NCBI GenBank assembly: GCA_963920525.1 | Contig: OY986437.1 | Span: 110,910,715-110,974,714, forward strand | Reading direction: 5' to 3' | DNA length: 64,000 nt | Source of the DNA: Dichetophora obliterata | Lineage: Eukaryota > Arthropoda > Insecta > Diptera > Sciomyzidae | Shown here: positions 24,288 through 35,986 of the stretch, piece after piece | Numbering within the stretch: position 1 is the first letter of the stretch | Layout of the letters: every line of letters begins with the position of its first letter | The notes under the pieces: generated by a model | Told to the model about the DNA's origin: nothing | What the model saw: only the letters and a program-made list of their open reading frames with translations | Database searches by the model: none | Translations under genes and position numbers: made by a program

Positions 24288-24548
24288 CCCTGTAGGAAAA
24301 TCAACTAATTTAAAAGTAGTTGAAAAAGTAGTTCTTTGTCAACCACAACTAGTTGAAATTCGGACTTTTTTCCATAGACACATGGAACATAATTGTATGG
24401 TGATGTCCGCTAAATAAGTCAATTGACTTTCGTCTGCATATGTTTTCAACTACTTGTTAAATAAGTTGAATTTAAATTATTTTTTTAACTACTTTAAAAT
24501 AAATCAATTGAAAACTGCATATATTTTACACCACTTATTAAATTAGTT

Positions 24549-27500
24549 GGGAAACTGGGGGCGATGGATCAATGCAACATGTCTGACTGTCTCAATCTGG
24601 CGAGGCCAGCATAATCTTTGTGAAATCGCCTCAAGTCGACTCAAACCTCCACGTGGTGTTTCCTGGGCAACGTCAAAACTGACAACCGTTAGTTTGGCGG
24701 CAAATCTGAGCGGCGGGCCTCCCTAGGCTTAAAATTGGTTGTGCGTCGGGTTTGAAGCCCACCCGTAAAAACCCATTTCAATGAAAACACAAAAGAATAG
24801 AAGAAAACTGATCCCCAAATCTGATGACGACTACCGCAAACGAAAAACTGATAATGATTTACGGATATGCACCTGGAATGTCCGAACCCTTAATTGGGAA
24901 GGTGCCTCTATCCAACTGACTGATGTCTTGGGAAGATACAAAGCTGATATCACTGCTATCCAAGAAATGCGATGGAAGGGACAGGGTTGCATTCGGCATG
25001 CACCCTGTGATATCTACTACAGCGGCCATGCGGAGAAGCACGAGTTTGGATGCGGATTTGTAGTTGGCAAGAGACTACGGCCCCACGTCCTGCGATTCAC
25101 ACCTGTGAACGAACGACTTGCCATAATCCGCATCAAGGTTAGATTTTTCAATATAAGCCTAATATGTGCGCACGCTCCGACAGAAGACAAGGACGATGAG
25201 ATCAAGGAAATTTTCTACGAGCGCCTTGAAAATGCTTACGATCGCTGCCCCCGCCACGACGTTAAAATCGTGCTTGGTGACTTCAACGCTAAGGTGGGCA
25301 AGGAAAATATTTTTGGTCCAACAGTCGGAAAGTTCAGCCTCCACGACAACACCTCCGATAACGGAATGAGGCTGATTGACTTCACCGCAGCACGAAACAT
25401 GGTCGTAAGTAGCACTAGATTCAAGCATCTCAATATTCATAAAGCCACCTGGATGTCCCCTGATCAAAAAACAAAAAATCAAATTGATCACGTTTTGATC
25501 GACGGAAGGCACTCTTCCAGTGTATTGGATGTACGCACGATCCGTGGTGCAAACATTGACTCGGATCACTATCTTGTTGCAGCCAAGATCCGTACACGTC
25601 TGTGCGCAGCTAAGAATACACGCAACCCTACACAGAGAAAGCTAGACGTCGACAAGCTGCAATCGAAACAGACAGCCGATGCTTTCGCCACTCGACTCTC
25701 ACTCCTGCTTCAAAGCACTCCTCCAATCGATGATATATGCGCGCAGTGGACACACATTTCCAACTCCATGCGTGCGGCTGCTGAAGAGGTGATTGGCTAC
25801 CAACGCCCTCGCCGGTACGACCAGGAGTGTCGCGACGCCACTGCAGAGAAAGACGCCGTCTACAAAGCCACCCTGCAGTCGGTTGTAACGCGCGCTGCTA
25901 AGGAGCGATACAAAGAAAAGAGGAGGGAAGAGAGACATATTTTCAGGCGGAAAAAAAGAGAGGCAGAAAAGCGCGAGCAGGAGAAGATTGAGATGTATGG
26001 TGACAGGAATGAGGCCCGAAAATTTTTCGAAAAAATAAGACGCCTTGCCGATGGTTTTAAAACCGGGGCCTCTTCCTGCAAGGATGAAAACGGGAATCTA
26101 GTGACAGATGTCCAGAGTACACTGACGTTATGGAGGGAACACTTCTCTAAACTTCTAAATGGCGACGCTGACAACAATCCCGCCAATAGAGATGATATTC
26201 CGGAAACCCCAATTGCGGATGACAGCGTCGAGGTTCCGCTGCCCGACTATGATGAAGTTCTGACAGCTATAGCTCGGCTTAAAAATAACAAAGCCGCGGG
26301 AGCTGATGGCTTTCCTGCTGAGCTGTTTAAGAACGGAGGCGAAGCTCTACTTAAATGCATTCACGAGCTTCTATGCAGAATATGGTCGGAAGAATGCATT
26401 CCGAACGATTGGAATCTCAGTGTGCTCTGCCCAATCCACAAGAAAGGCGATCCCACTATCTGTGCCAATTACCGTGGGATAAGCCTTCTTAATATCGCAT
26501 ATAAGGTCCTGTCGAGCGTTTTATGTGAAAGATTGAAGCCCATTGTAAACGAACTGATCGGACCTTATCAGTGTGGCTTCAGACCTGGAAAGTCCACCAT
26601 CGACCAGATTTTCACGCTACGACAAATCTTGGAGAAGACTCAAGAAAAACAAGTCGACACCCACCATCTTTTTGTCGACTACAAAGCCGCCTTCGACAGC
26701 CCAATAAGGAAGCACCTGTACTCCACCATGTCTGAATTTGGTATTCCTGCAAAACTAATACGACTTTGCAGGATGACACTGAGCAACACCAGCAGCGCAG
26801 TTAAAATCGGGAAGGACCTCTCCCCACCATTTATTACCAAACGAGGTTTCAGGCAAGGTGATTCCTTATCGTGCGACTTTTTCAACCTAATGATGGAAAA
26901 GATCATCCGAGCTGCTGATCTGAGACGTAGTGGCACAATATTCTACAAGAGTGTTATGCTGCTTGCGTATGCTGATGACATAGATATCATTGGCCATAAT
27001 ACGCGCGAAGTCAGTGCAGCATTTTCCAGATTAGAAAGAGAGTCAAGTCGAATGGGTCTGTCAGTGAATGCAGATAAGACGAAATACTTAGTGTCAACAA
27101 ACAAACAGTCCCAGCGTCTTGGAACCCACGTTACCGTTGACAATACCTCATTCGAGGTTGTGAAGAACTTCGTTTATCTGGGATCCAGCATTAATTCAAC
27201 CAACGACATCAGCATTGAGATCAAACGAAGAATAACTCTTGCCAACAGGTGTTACTTTGGGCTCAGTAGGCAATTGAGAAGCAGAGCCCTCTCTCGACGA
27301 ACGAAAATCACGCTCTATAAATCGCTCATCATGCCCGTCCTACTTTACGCATCACAAACCTGGACGCTGAGCAGTTTAGATGAAAAGACTTTAGGAGCAT
27401 TCGAGAGAAAGATTCTTCGTAAGATCTACGGACCAATCTGCGTCAATGGCGAGTACCGAATACGGTGGAATGATGAACTGTATGAGCTGTACGCTGACAT

Positions 27501-27788
27501 CGACATAGTCAAGCGCATTAAAATCGAGCGGCTTCGCTAGCTTGGTCATGTTCAGCGCATGAAAGACGATGCTCCAGTGAAGAAAACATTCGATTCGGTA
27601 CCCAGCGGCGGTCAACGCAGAAAAGGACGACCGCATCTTCGTTGGAAAGACCAAGTAGAGGACAACCTGACGAAGCTTGGAATTTCCAACTGGCGCCAGC
27701 AAGCGAAAGACAGAAATGGCTGGCGCAAATTCTTAGATGAGGCCAAGACCGACATACAGTTGTAGCGCCAACTAAGTAAGTAAGTAAG
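24549..27788 (+). mobile_element. Full-length RTE-clade non-LTR retrotransposon with 13-bp target-site duplication
   Basis: The element begins GAAACTGGGGGCGATG and ends in an AAGT-type tandem tail (27770-27788). TATTAAATTAGTT stands on both sides (24536-24548 and 27789-27801), a perfect 13-bp target-site duplication. The 5' UTR (24549-24780) is GC-rich and nearly identical to that of the copy at 53348. The single ORF, minimal 3' UTR and short tandem-repeat tail instead of poly(A) are RTE hallmarks. Two further copies occur at 33530-34081 and 53348-56298. Confidence 0.92.
24781..27765 (+). pseudogene. RTE endonuclease-reverse transcriptase with one internal stop
   Basis: A single polyprotein would nick target DNA and reverse-transcribe element RNA. 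The frame from ATG 24781 runs 994 codons to TAG 27763-27765, broken only by a TAG at 27538-27540 (codon 920). At this position the copy at 53348 has TGG, so one G-to-A change explains it. Residues about 27-265 form an EEP endonuclease: ICTWNVRTL at 29-37, E62 in IQEMRW, GDFN at 166-169, SDH at 261-263. The RT shows NYRGISLLN, CGFRPGKSTIDQIF, D633 in FVDYKAAFDS, GFRQGDSLS and catalytic YADD at 730-733. After the stop the C-terminal 74 residues carry GHVQRM and a basic GRPHLRWKD segment. The truncated 919-residue product keeps both enzymatic domains. Base composition is clearly GC-richer than the neighbours, as expected of a recent arrival. Confidence 0.9.
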
Positions 27789-28279
27789 TATTAAATTAGT
27801 TAAATTTAAACTATTTTTTTAATTACTTTAAAATAAGTCAATTGAAAACTAGTTCATATTCCACTTACTGAAGATGAATTTAAAAGCATTAAAATTTTAA
27901 ATTTCTATACATCAAAGAGATAATTTATTTTATTGTTTTGAAAAATTTATACATTAATTCATATAGTGAAAGCCTAAAGTTAATAATATTTAATGAAATA
28001 GCATGGCTAAATATATATAAACTTGTAATCTATTAAGTATTTTCTATAAAAACATGTCAAAATCAGAGTAGTTGCCGCCTTAATACAATTCAAAGTAGTT
28101 TTTAAACCACTTGTTTTTAAGTAGTTTTTCAATTAGTTCATATATAATGCAATAAAAACTAATCAAAATTGAAGTGGATGCTGACTTAATATAAATCAAA
28201 GTTGTTCATAAACTAGTTCATTTTAAATTAGTTTTTTAATTAGTTGTTTTTAAAAGTAAGTTAGTTTGTTCCTACAGGG

Positions 28280-28920
28280 CATTTAAAAGCCACAATGTAG
28301 TGTTTAAAAAATGTGGTCTACGGTTTCTGTGCTATTTTTTGTTCAGAAGTTATGTCATTTTAGAAAATTCAGGAAATTATGATGTAGGGTAGCGAAAAGC
28401 CAAATTTTCCCATACATATTTTCGTAACTTTGGTTTCACTGCAACCCAAATGAGACTATCTGAGTGAACTCTACACGTAAGGAAGATGTGCCACTCAATA
28501 GCTAAAGTTCAAAAGTTAAAATCATTCTGAGCCCTCAAACCCGAGTTACATATTTACTTCCATCTAAATAGGCCAAACGCTCCACTGTGGGCGCAACTAT
28601 AGCCTTACCTGCATTTTAAGACATTCCCATCTCTCAAGAATCATTGAGAAAAATGCACTTAAAAAATACATTAGAAAAGAATAAGTTTAAAAAGGATTTA
28701 TCAAAATTGGTGTTTTTTTATTAATAACTATAGTTATAACGTAAAGCTTACTTTTTAGGTGGTGCACAACTATAGATGAACTTAAATATTTTGCATAAAT
28801 TAAGGGAGGTTTTTGGGTATATTAAGAAAAGCGGTTAAAATAAAGGCATATTTTAGGAGATGTTTTCTAAAAAAGTTTATTATACATACAAAAAATTTCA
28901 TTTGCTATTATGCACATAAC
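28280..28920. other. Non-coding stretch, possibly old repeat
   Basis: No gene. The text around 28380-28590 (AAATTTTCCCATACATATTTTCG, GCTCCACTGTGGGCGCAAC) has the feel of an old dispersed repeat but no second copy was confirmed in the window. Confidence 0.4.
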
Positions 28921-28922
28921 TA

Positions 28923-29850
28923 CAGTGGTGGTCACGAATTTAGCACACACTGTGTTAGTAGTGGCGACCGTAGCCTAGTGGGTAGAGTGCGTGGCCGCTA
29001 AGCGAAAGAACCGCTGTAAACCGGGTTCAATTCCAGCTCAGACAGAAAGTTTTTTCAATTGAAATAATTTTTCTGTTCGGTCGTCACCTCTCTGCAGACA
29101 ATGACAAACCTCAGAGAGTAAAAATTGCCATGTAAAGCTTTTTGAGAAGATAAGCCGTTCGGAGTAGGCATAAAACACGTAGGTCCAGTTCTCGGTCATT
29201 TGTGATCAAACATTTAATAACACGCACAACACAATTGACCAATAGAAGCTAGGTCAAAGTCCTTCCAAGGGCTGAAATTGCCAGTTTATTTATTTATTTT
29301 TGTGTTAGTAACTCTACTTTGGAATTTTTTACATCTTACCTTAAGAATTGTAATCAAATATTTTTTGTTAAGTATTGCTTATGAAGTTAACTCTATGTAC
29401 CGTTAGTTGGTTTCTTAGTTATTCTTAAATTTCCTGACATATTTCGAGTAATATGGTTTAAGTACTGGACACGAATTTAGCACAGGTTAGAATTACTGCC
29501 ATATCTTATTTTATTTTGGTTAATTGAACTTAACTAGTAAGATATACTAAATTTATTAAGTTTCTATTTGAGTTCTAACAAAAAATTGTAGAAAGGTATG
29601 GCGAAAGGCTACTAATTTTCAGAGGCTCAGCGGCAGTTGATTCAGCAAATGAAAAATGGTGGAAGCACAGTTTCAGAGATTGCTCTGCTTCTTAGACGTT
29701 TTTGAAAGTAATTTTATAACGCTTTACAACATGTAGAGCAGTATTAGAGCATTAAAAATGTAAAATAGCGACCTAGAGCGCGAAAAACAATAGCAAGAGA
29801 GGGCTAACCTTAAAACAACCAGAATGATTGCTATTTTAGAAAATCACTTC
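28923..29850 (+). mobile_element. Tc1-like transposon remnant (left end plus transposase N-terminus)
   Basis: TA (28921-28922) is followed by CAGTGGTGGTCACGAATTTA. The internal segment GGACACGAATTTAGCACA recurs in direct orientation near 29467, an inverted/direct-repeat end structure as in several Tc1 relatives. At 29598 ATGGCGAAAGGC opens a helix-turn-helix-like segment (after a TAA) reading QRQLIQQMKNGG and STVSEIALLLRRF, the usual N-terminus of Tc1 transposases. It then decays with TGA at about 29704. No catalytic domain or right end is found. A SINE is nested at 28961-29300. Confidence 0.65.
28961..29300 (+). mobile_element. tRNA-derived SINE, family A, copy 3, full length with 10-bp target-site duplication
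   Basis: The element opens GTGGCGACCGTAGCCTAGTG with an A box around 28971-28988 and a B box GGGTTCAATTCC at 29023-29034. The family body follows and it ends in a TTTA-type tail. TGTGTTAGTA flanks it exactly on both sides (28951-28960 and 29301-29310). It interrupts the Tc1-like end beginning at 28923, so it is the younger insertion. This is the best-defined copy of the family and a good reference for its consensus. Confidence 0.9.
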
Positions 29851-32819
29851 TTCACAATGTTTGATTTAGTATAGACTACAGTCTAAAATCGAAACTTTGA
29901 AATCAATTTTACCGAAATTAAAATTTTGCGACATATCACCTTCATCCACTTATGTCTTCAGTTATGCACCAGCAAAAAAATAGAAAATTCATTATAACGG
30001 TACATAAAACGCGTCCAATTTTCTCGAGGTGCTCACTTAAATTGGCACATTATGTATGGTCTTTACATATTTTTGAACATAACATATTTTTGAAAGACCA
30101 TCATTGCTAAATTTCAAAATAACATAAGAAACGCATCGCACGTTTTCAAGGTTTTATAATTCATTAAGAAATAACAAATTCTTCATTTATGATTATCGAA
30201 ACTAGGAGCAAACTTTTTACATAAACAACTAAAAAAAGATTCATGAGATTCGTGATCGCATGCGTTTATGCTAGCAATGACTTTGAAAAATTAATTAAAC
30301 TAGATTGTTTAACGGCTCGTGACTAAAAATTTGACTTCTTTCTATATACATAAATAAAAAATCTTTATTGATTTAGAGCTATTATTATTGAAAAATAGAG
30401 GCTTTACTGAAAAGTAGGCGTTTTGATGTTTTTTCAGCAAAAGACTTCGGCAACGAACTGATTGTACGAAATCTTTGAACTCTTTAGCTCTATTTGACTA
30501 GAAATAAAATTGTTGCTGCACCTTCGAAAACGTTTTGTTTCTAATGTTTTTTTAGTTGTCAAGTAATCATGATGTTATTTGAGGCACACCTACTGCTCAA
30601 AAAGAACTGCTTAGAAACTTCAGCGCATCGTTTGTTACTAGCATAAACGAAAGACTTAAGCAACGAACTTGTTTCAATACAATGGAAAATGTTGCAAAAA
30701 CACGCACTATTTTTATAAACACATAATGGGTTATGTATACACCGCTGAAAGCTTGGAACTCTATACGAGTGTTATAGAAGTTGCTGTAAAAATAATTAAA
30801 AGTAAATGCGTGCTTTTAATGTATGTCTTTCTGCTTAAAGTAAATCTTAAAAATCAAGTGCTGCCAAAAGGAAAAGCTGTTAATGCCATAATTATGACAA
30901 AAATGAAAAATGAATTATGTAATATGAAATCTTATACGGTCATAGCATGACAACAATTTTTTGTTGTTTTTTTTTGCATAAAGCAACAATTGATGAAATG
31001 AATACAACGCCAACTGGCTAGGGAAAAAACTAGAGCAAAGCAAAAACCAGAGTCAGGTATAGAAAAAACAGGAAAAGATGTCAAAAATAGCAAAACACAA
31101 AACAACAAACACTGTTGCAGATAACAACAAAAACAAAATAAAATCTTCAAGTGGTTCGTTTGCTTTGTTATTGTTTTTGTGGCAGTGCAACATGATGATG
31201 TTGCAAGAACGGCGTGGTTAAGCGTTAAGTAAAAGTGCGTTCGTTAGTTTTATGTTGTAGTGTGTGATATTTTTTTTCATTCAGTTTTAACATGAGCTTA
31301 GAAAAAAAGCACGTATATAATTGCGCATTTTTATGCGTATTAAATAGCATAACTGTAACTTAAGAGCGGCTCTACTCTGCGATCACTTTCAATTGAGTTG
31401 GTCAACATCTTGAGGCACGAGATGCTGCAGCTCGTATTGCACGTTGTATATTTATTTGTGGCGTGGTTGCAATAATTTTTTCATTACTCACAAATAAACT
31501 TAATAACTTTTGCAATAAAAAATTGACCAAATGTTTACTGTTACTTTTTAAAAATTTCAACTGGCTTTTACACAAAAATCACATAACTAAAACACTACTT
31601 TTATTAGAGTATTTGTAATTAAAGCTGAAATTTCAGATTTTTCCACACTTAAAATGCTGTTTTTAATGCTTTTTATTTTCGGCTTAGCCATTATCTATTT
31701 ATTTTTAATTTTTTTTCAAGTTTTTTTACTTGTTCAACTAAGTATAACACTTTATTTTGTATAACAATTATTGCTGTATCTCCCGAAGGTTATTATTACA
31801 GTAATTTTTTTTTTCTACCAATTAATGCGATCGAATAAATATTGTCGTTTCTTTATGTTTATGATTTGTTGCAGCTTCAATCGTTATTGTTTCCATTACA
31901 ATTTTTATTATTTCAATTTTTTTGGGGTTTTTCTTCTATAATTATAGTTTTGCGGTTATTGTTGTTGTTGTTCGAGTATTTGTGCACTAGTTTTATTTAG
32001 CGGTTAATTTTTTCTATGAAAGGGTATCGAATTATAAGTTTATAACGTAAGGTGCAAGTTGAAGTTTATAATTTGCCAAGAGTTAAAAAAAAATATTTTT
32101 TCATTTGTTATGCAATGAGATTTGCATACAATGTAGGCATGCTTAAACCGAAAAATGATTGTGAATTAAGTGTATATCTTGATTATGAACTCAATTTTCA
32201 GAGCTCATAAAACAGGGAGCTAGCTATGTAGACACAAATTCTAATTCCTAGCAAGGACTTAAAAGACATTAATAGAAGTTAGGACTAATGCCATGTTCAA
32301 ATCGAGCACTTAATTGAACAGCTTAATTCATAAATTTATTAATTGTATTTTGCTGGTATAATTATATATACATTGTTTTTAATTTGTTTTTTAAAGATAC
32401 TGATTTTATTGCAAAAATTTCCTTAAAGATAATCTAGATAAAATCAACTAAAAACAGGGTATTTCTTCCTCTTAAAAAATTTCTCATAATCCTCGTTAAT
32501 TGTTTAAATACCAAAAGTCAGTGTTTTGTGAGTAAAAGAGAAATATGTGATTTTAAGAAATTGTGTCTTCTTTGATAACTTTAAAAAAAAACACTTTTGT
32601 CAGAAGAATTGTACGAAAAAAGTGTTCCAAAAGAACAGAAATTACTTACAAAAAAATATTAAGGAACCAAGGCATGCGTCTTATACAAACAAAGTTTGGT
32701 CTTTGACCTGAAAGCAAAGGGAAAGATTTATTTAGAGAAATTGATTGGAACCATACGTGAATTATTGATTAGGCGAAATAGACGTGAAAGACAATTTGAA
32801 TTGCTTTTAACCGAGGCTA
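29851..32819. other. Non-coding stretch with two copies of the recurrent motif
   Basis: No gene is supported (ORFs 30669-30950 and 30932-31150 have no recognisable features). The recurrent motif occurs at 30437-30460 (degenerate, AAAAGACTTCGGCAACGAAC) and 30645-30671. Sequence from about 30400 to 32000 is non-repetitive by eye, with TTG and AAC simple runs, resembling intergenic or intronic fly DNA. Confidence 0.5.
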
Positions 32820-33062
32820 GTGTCATGCCTTAACCTCGGCAAGCATTTCCAGCCCTTAGTTTACTTTAACTCTATTTAACTCCAGTTTACTTTAACTCCA
32901 CATTTTCCACAATTTAGTTGTAATTTTTAGTTTTCCACAATTCTTAAATATAGTAAAGAACAAATAAAGTGAAAAGAACCATGCCCGAGCCCGGATTCGA
33001 ACCAGGGATCTCTGGGTTGATAGTCTGCCGCACTCTCCACTAGACTACAAAGGCCAAAGGAA
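32820..33062 (-). mobile_element. tRNA-like SINE or tRNA pseudogene, third type
   Basis: On the minus strand from about 33055 the sequence reads TTTGTAGTCTAGTGGAGAG (A-box-like) and CCTGGTTCGAATCCGGG, a well-paired T-arm and B box. The acceptor stem ends GCCTTTG and CTCGGGC pair poorly and no convincing anticodon arm forms, so this is not a functional tRNA. About 170 bp of body with repeated TTTAACTCTA/AAACTGGAGTTAAA strings follows. No target duplication was identified. Confidence 0.5.
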
Positions 33063-33082
33063 ATGATAATATTTTCCGTTGG

Positions 33083-33435
33083 TATTCAGAAATTCAATTT
33101 AAATTCAAAAACTCCATTCGAAATTCAAAATATTAATTGATTCAGAATAGATCAATTTAAATTCAGAAAAGATCAATTGAAATTCGGAATAGATCAATTG
33201 AAATTAATAGTAGATCAATTAGTATTCAGAATTCCATTTGAAATTCAGAAAATATCATTTTCAATTCAGAACAATTCAATTAAAAACAAGAATTCTATTT
33301 GAAAATCCGAAAAGATCAATTGAAATTAAGAAAATATCAATTTAAATTCAGAAAAGATCAGTTGTAAATTAGAATTTCATTCAAAATTTAAACAGATTAA
33401 TTGAAATTCATAAGAGATCAATTGAATCCAGAAAG
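33083..33435. repeat. Degenerate ~24-bp minisatellite
   Basis: About fourteen variants of a unit close to AGATCAATTGAAATTCAGAA follow one another over 350 bp with frequent substitutions and small indels. No coding frame runs through it and no spacer/repeat alternation is present. Confidence 0.75.
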
Positions 33436-33529
33436 GTGACGGAGAAGGTGTGGGTATTTTTAACGGAAACGGTGGGAGATTAAAAATAATAGGACTCATA
33501 CATCTCATACATTCTTACTTATTTACTTA

Positions 33530-34081
33530 CTTAGTTGGCGCTACAACCGTACGTTGGTCTTGGCCTCATCTAAGAATGTGCGCCAACCATTTCTGTCCCT
33601 AGCCTGCTGGCGCCAGTTGGAAATTCCAAGCATCGTTAGTTAGGTTGTCCTCTGCCTGGTCTTTCCAACGAAGATGCGGCCATCCTCTTCTGCATTGATC
33701 GCCACTGAGTACCGAATCGAATATTTTCTTCACTGGAGCATCGTCTTTCATGCGCTGAACATGACCTAGCCGGCGAAGCCTCTCGATTTTAATGCGCTTG
33801 ACTATGTCGATGTCAGCGTACAGTTCATCATTCATCATTACACATTATATCACCATTACACATCATTACACATTACAGTTCATCATTACACAACCTCGAA
33901 TGAGGTATTGTAAACTGTGACGTGGGTTTCAAGACGCCGGGACTGTTTGTTTGTTGACACCAAGTAATTCGTCTTATCTGCATTCACTGCCAGACCCATT
34001 CGACTTGACTCTCTTTCTAATCTGGGGAATGCTTAACTGACTTCGCGCGTATTATGGCCAATGATATCAATGATATCAGCA
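33530..34081 (-). mobile_element. 5'-truncated RTE fragment
   Basis: The reverse complement matches the 3' end of the RTE copies: AAGT-type tail and GTTGGCGC at 33520-33542, the GHVQRMKDDAPVKK region, and on to the YADD region near 34070. A middle part is replaced by an expansion of CATCATTACACATTAC-like units (about 33836-33890). The fragment stops at GATATCAGCAT, immediately next to the TTAGTGTCCCG end of the following transposon. Normal 5' truncation during insertion would explain the stop. It is non-functional. Confidence 0.85.
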
Positions 34082-35986
34082 TTAGTGTCCCGTCCATATA
34101 TGAAAAAAAATTTTTTTCGAGCTACACTATCGCAAGAGGCATCAAAATTTGAGAAATTTTACACAGACTACGAAAAAGGTAAAACAAATTAAATTGCGTG
34201 TCATCTTAAGGGCTCTACCGACTTTGTTGTTACGTAAGTTTTACGTTTTTGCAGACTTAAACCAAATGCCTAAAATAAAAAATTGGCAAAAAAATTTGGC
34301 ATTTCTGCTCGAGATTGCTACTTGGTTCTGATAAAGCCATCTCTGGAAGATGGGCCAGTTATACTTTGTGAGGCCTCTGTTGCCAGTTTAACACATCTTT
34401 CCACTGATTGCGTGTGACAAGGAAAGTCAACAATTTCCAAGCGTTTATCTTTTGCCATGATTTGAAAAATCCTGATTAGAAATATGTCGAAGAACTGGTG
34501 GTGCTGTAACCTGACACTCGTTCCACACAATAATTTCGGTGTAATCTCTAGCAGAGAAGTACATTTGTGGTGGTTAAAATATCCTGCGTTTAATGCTGCT
34601 TTCAGCTTCTCTTGCTTTTATTATTCTTTGCAATGCCAGCTCCCGAATGTAGTCTCTATCATCAAATAACATACTTTTAAGGAGTTTTTCTGGATGCGCA
34701 AAAAAAAAAATTTCTTTCGATAACGGCAACCACAACAGATCTCAGATTTTTGAGAAATATGTTTGGCTCCGTCTTTAAAATACGTCTTTTGCTTCTTTAC
34801 TTTACTAACCAAATAGGAGCGTATATTTTAACCACGTAGTTGACCAGCAATTGAAAATTTTCTGATGGATTGGGAGTACTTAGTTAAAGTCTGAGTATAC
34901 TATTAGCAGAAGTAAGCCATCTCGAGTGCGCCATTTTTCCAGGTTGACGGTTTGCCAGTTCTGGAGTACAGGTACCAGCTGATACAGCTTGACATATCTC
35001 ATAAAGATATTTTTGATCCGTACTAAGTTGATCGATCACAGTTTTTGGCAAGTCAAGCAAATTACCAGCCACTGCATTAAAAGCCACCGTGGTTATATTT
35101 TCGCAACCAACTAATTTTTTTCCAATAGGTCCGGAATATTCTCTAGGACCCGAATTGCAACCATATAAGGTCAAGAATAAATGACGGAGGAGTAACTCAT
35201 TGACATGAAGCATACAAACAGACCATTGTAACGGTCTCTCCAAATACTGCTCTAAATATTGAATAACGTCATCCTTCCAATTGGTGTTAGTTGCAGTTCC
35301 GTCACATCCAACGCAAATTACGTCATATAAATTCCAAACTCCACCGCCTAATAAACTTGCAATCGAATTAACAGTGCTTTTGCAGTGCCACGACTTGGCG
35401 TTGTGAGTCCCATATAAATTGATCCAGGTTCTGCTAAAATTGATATGTGCTCTTCTAAGACTTTTTTGCGATGGTAACGATTTCCTATTTTCTCATTTAT
35501 CAGAGTCTTGTCTTTTCGTCCATCAAAGTAAATGCTTTTTATAGCAATAGCTCCAATATCTTTTGTAGCTTCTGTCCGAGCTTTAGATACAACTCTGTGG
35601 ATTTTATTTTTATCACTAACCAGAGTTAAATCTTTGACAGAAAACAAGCCAGCGTCAGCTAAAACAGCAGAAGCAACAGCAGCAGCAGAAAGCGTCGATA
35701 AACCGTATCTATCACATACCTTAGCAACTTTTGGCAACGGTAATGTATTTCGATTTGCCATTGAAGTCGATGGAGTCTCTGTCGAGGACGTGTTTATCGG
35801 GGATACCTCTATTATCGGATACATTTCTGGAGAAGATTCGCGTACCGAATCTTCATCACAATTTTCTGAAATTAAGGGTGTTTTTTATAGAGTGATACAA
35901 CTTTGAGTTGTCATCACTGCTTTATTTGACCACCCATTTAACAGCTGATAGTTGTTTTTTGTTTAGTTTACTTTGATATTTTATTA

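Larger units (their letters stand above)
24288..28279. mobile_element. Foldback-like repeat with CCCTGTAGGAA ends, split by an RTE insertion
   Basis: The left end CCCTGTAGGAAAATCAACTA (24288) is matched inverted at the right by ...TTAGTTTGTTCCTACAGGG (to 28279). Without the RTE at 24549-27788 the host element is about 750 bp. The interior is built of recurring AACTAGTT / TAGTTTAAA / AAAATAAGTCAATTGAAAAC blocks in both orientations, including a tandem pair of about 90 bp interrupted by the RTE. No coding sequence of its own is seen and no clear target duplication was found. Confidence 0.6.

Noticed and set aside
24859..27702. Several minus-strand open frames of 60-136 codons across the RTE element
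   Set aside because: They are antisense shadows of the RTE coding sequence and have counterparts at the same positions in copy 2.
28961..29045. Possible functional tRNA gene (A and B boxes on the plus strand)
   Set aside because: The acceptor stem does not pair, and the same body follows two other copies with target duplications, so it is a SINE head.
32985..33062. Possible tRNA gene on the minus strand with a good T-arm
   Set aside because: The acceptor and anticodon stems pair poorly, so it is treated as a tRNA-like SINE or tRNA pseudogene.
33083..33435. CRISPR-like array
   Set aside because: The repeats are degenerate and contiguous without unique spacers, and the context is a fly genome; it is a minisatellite.
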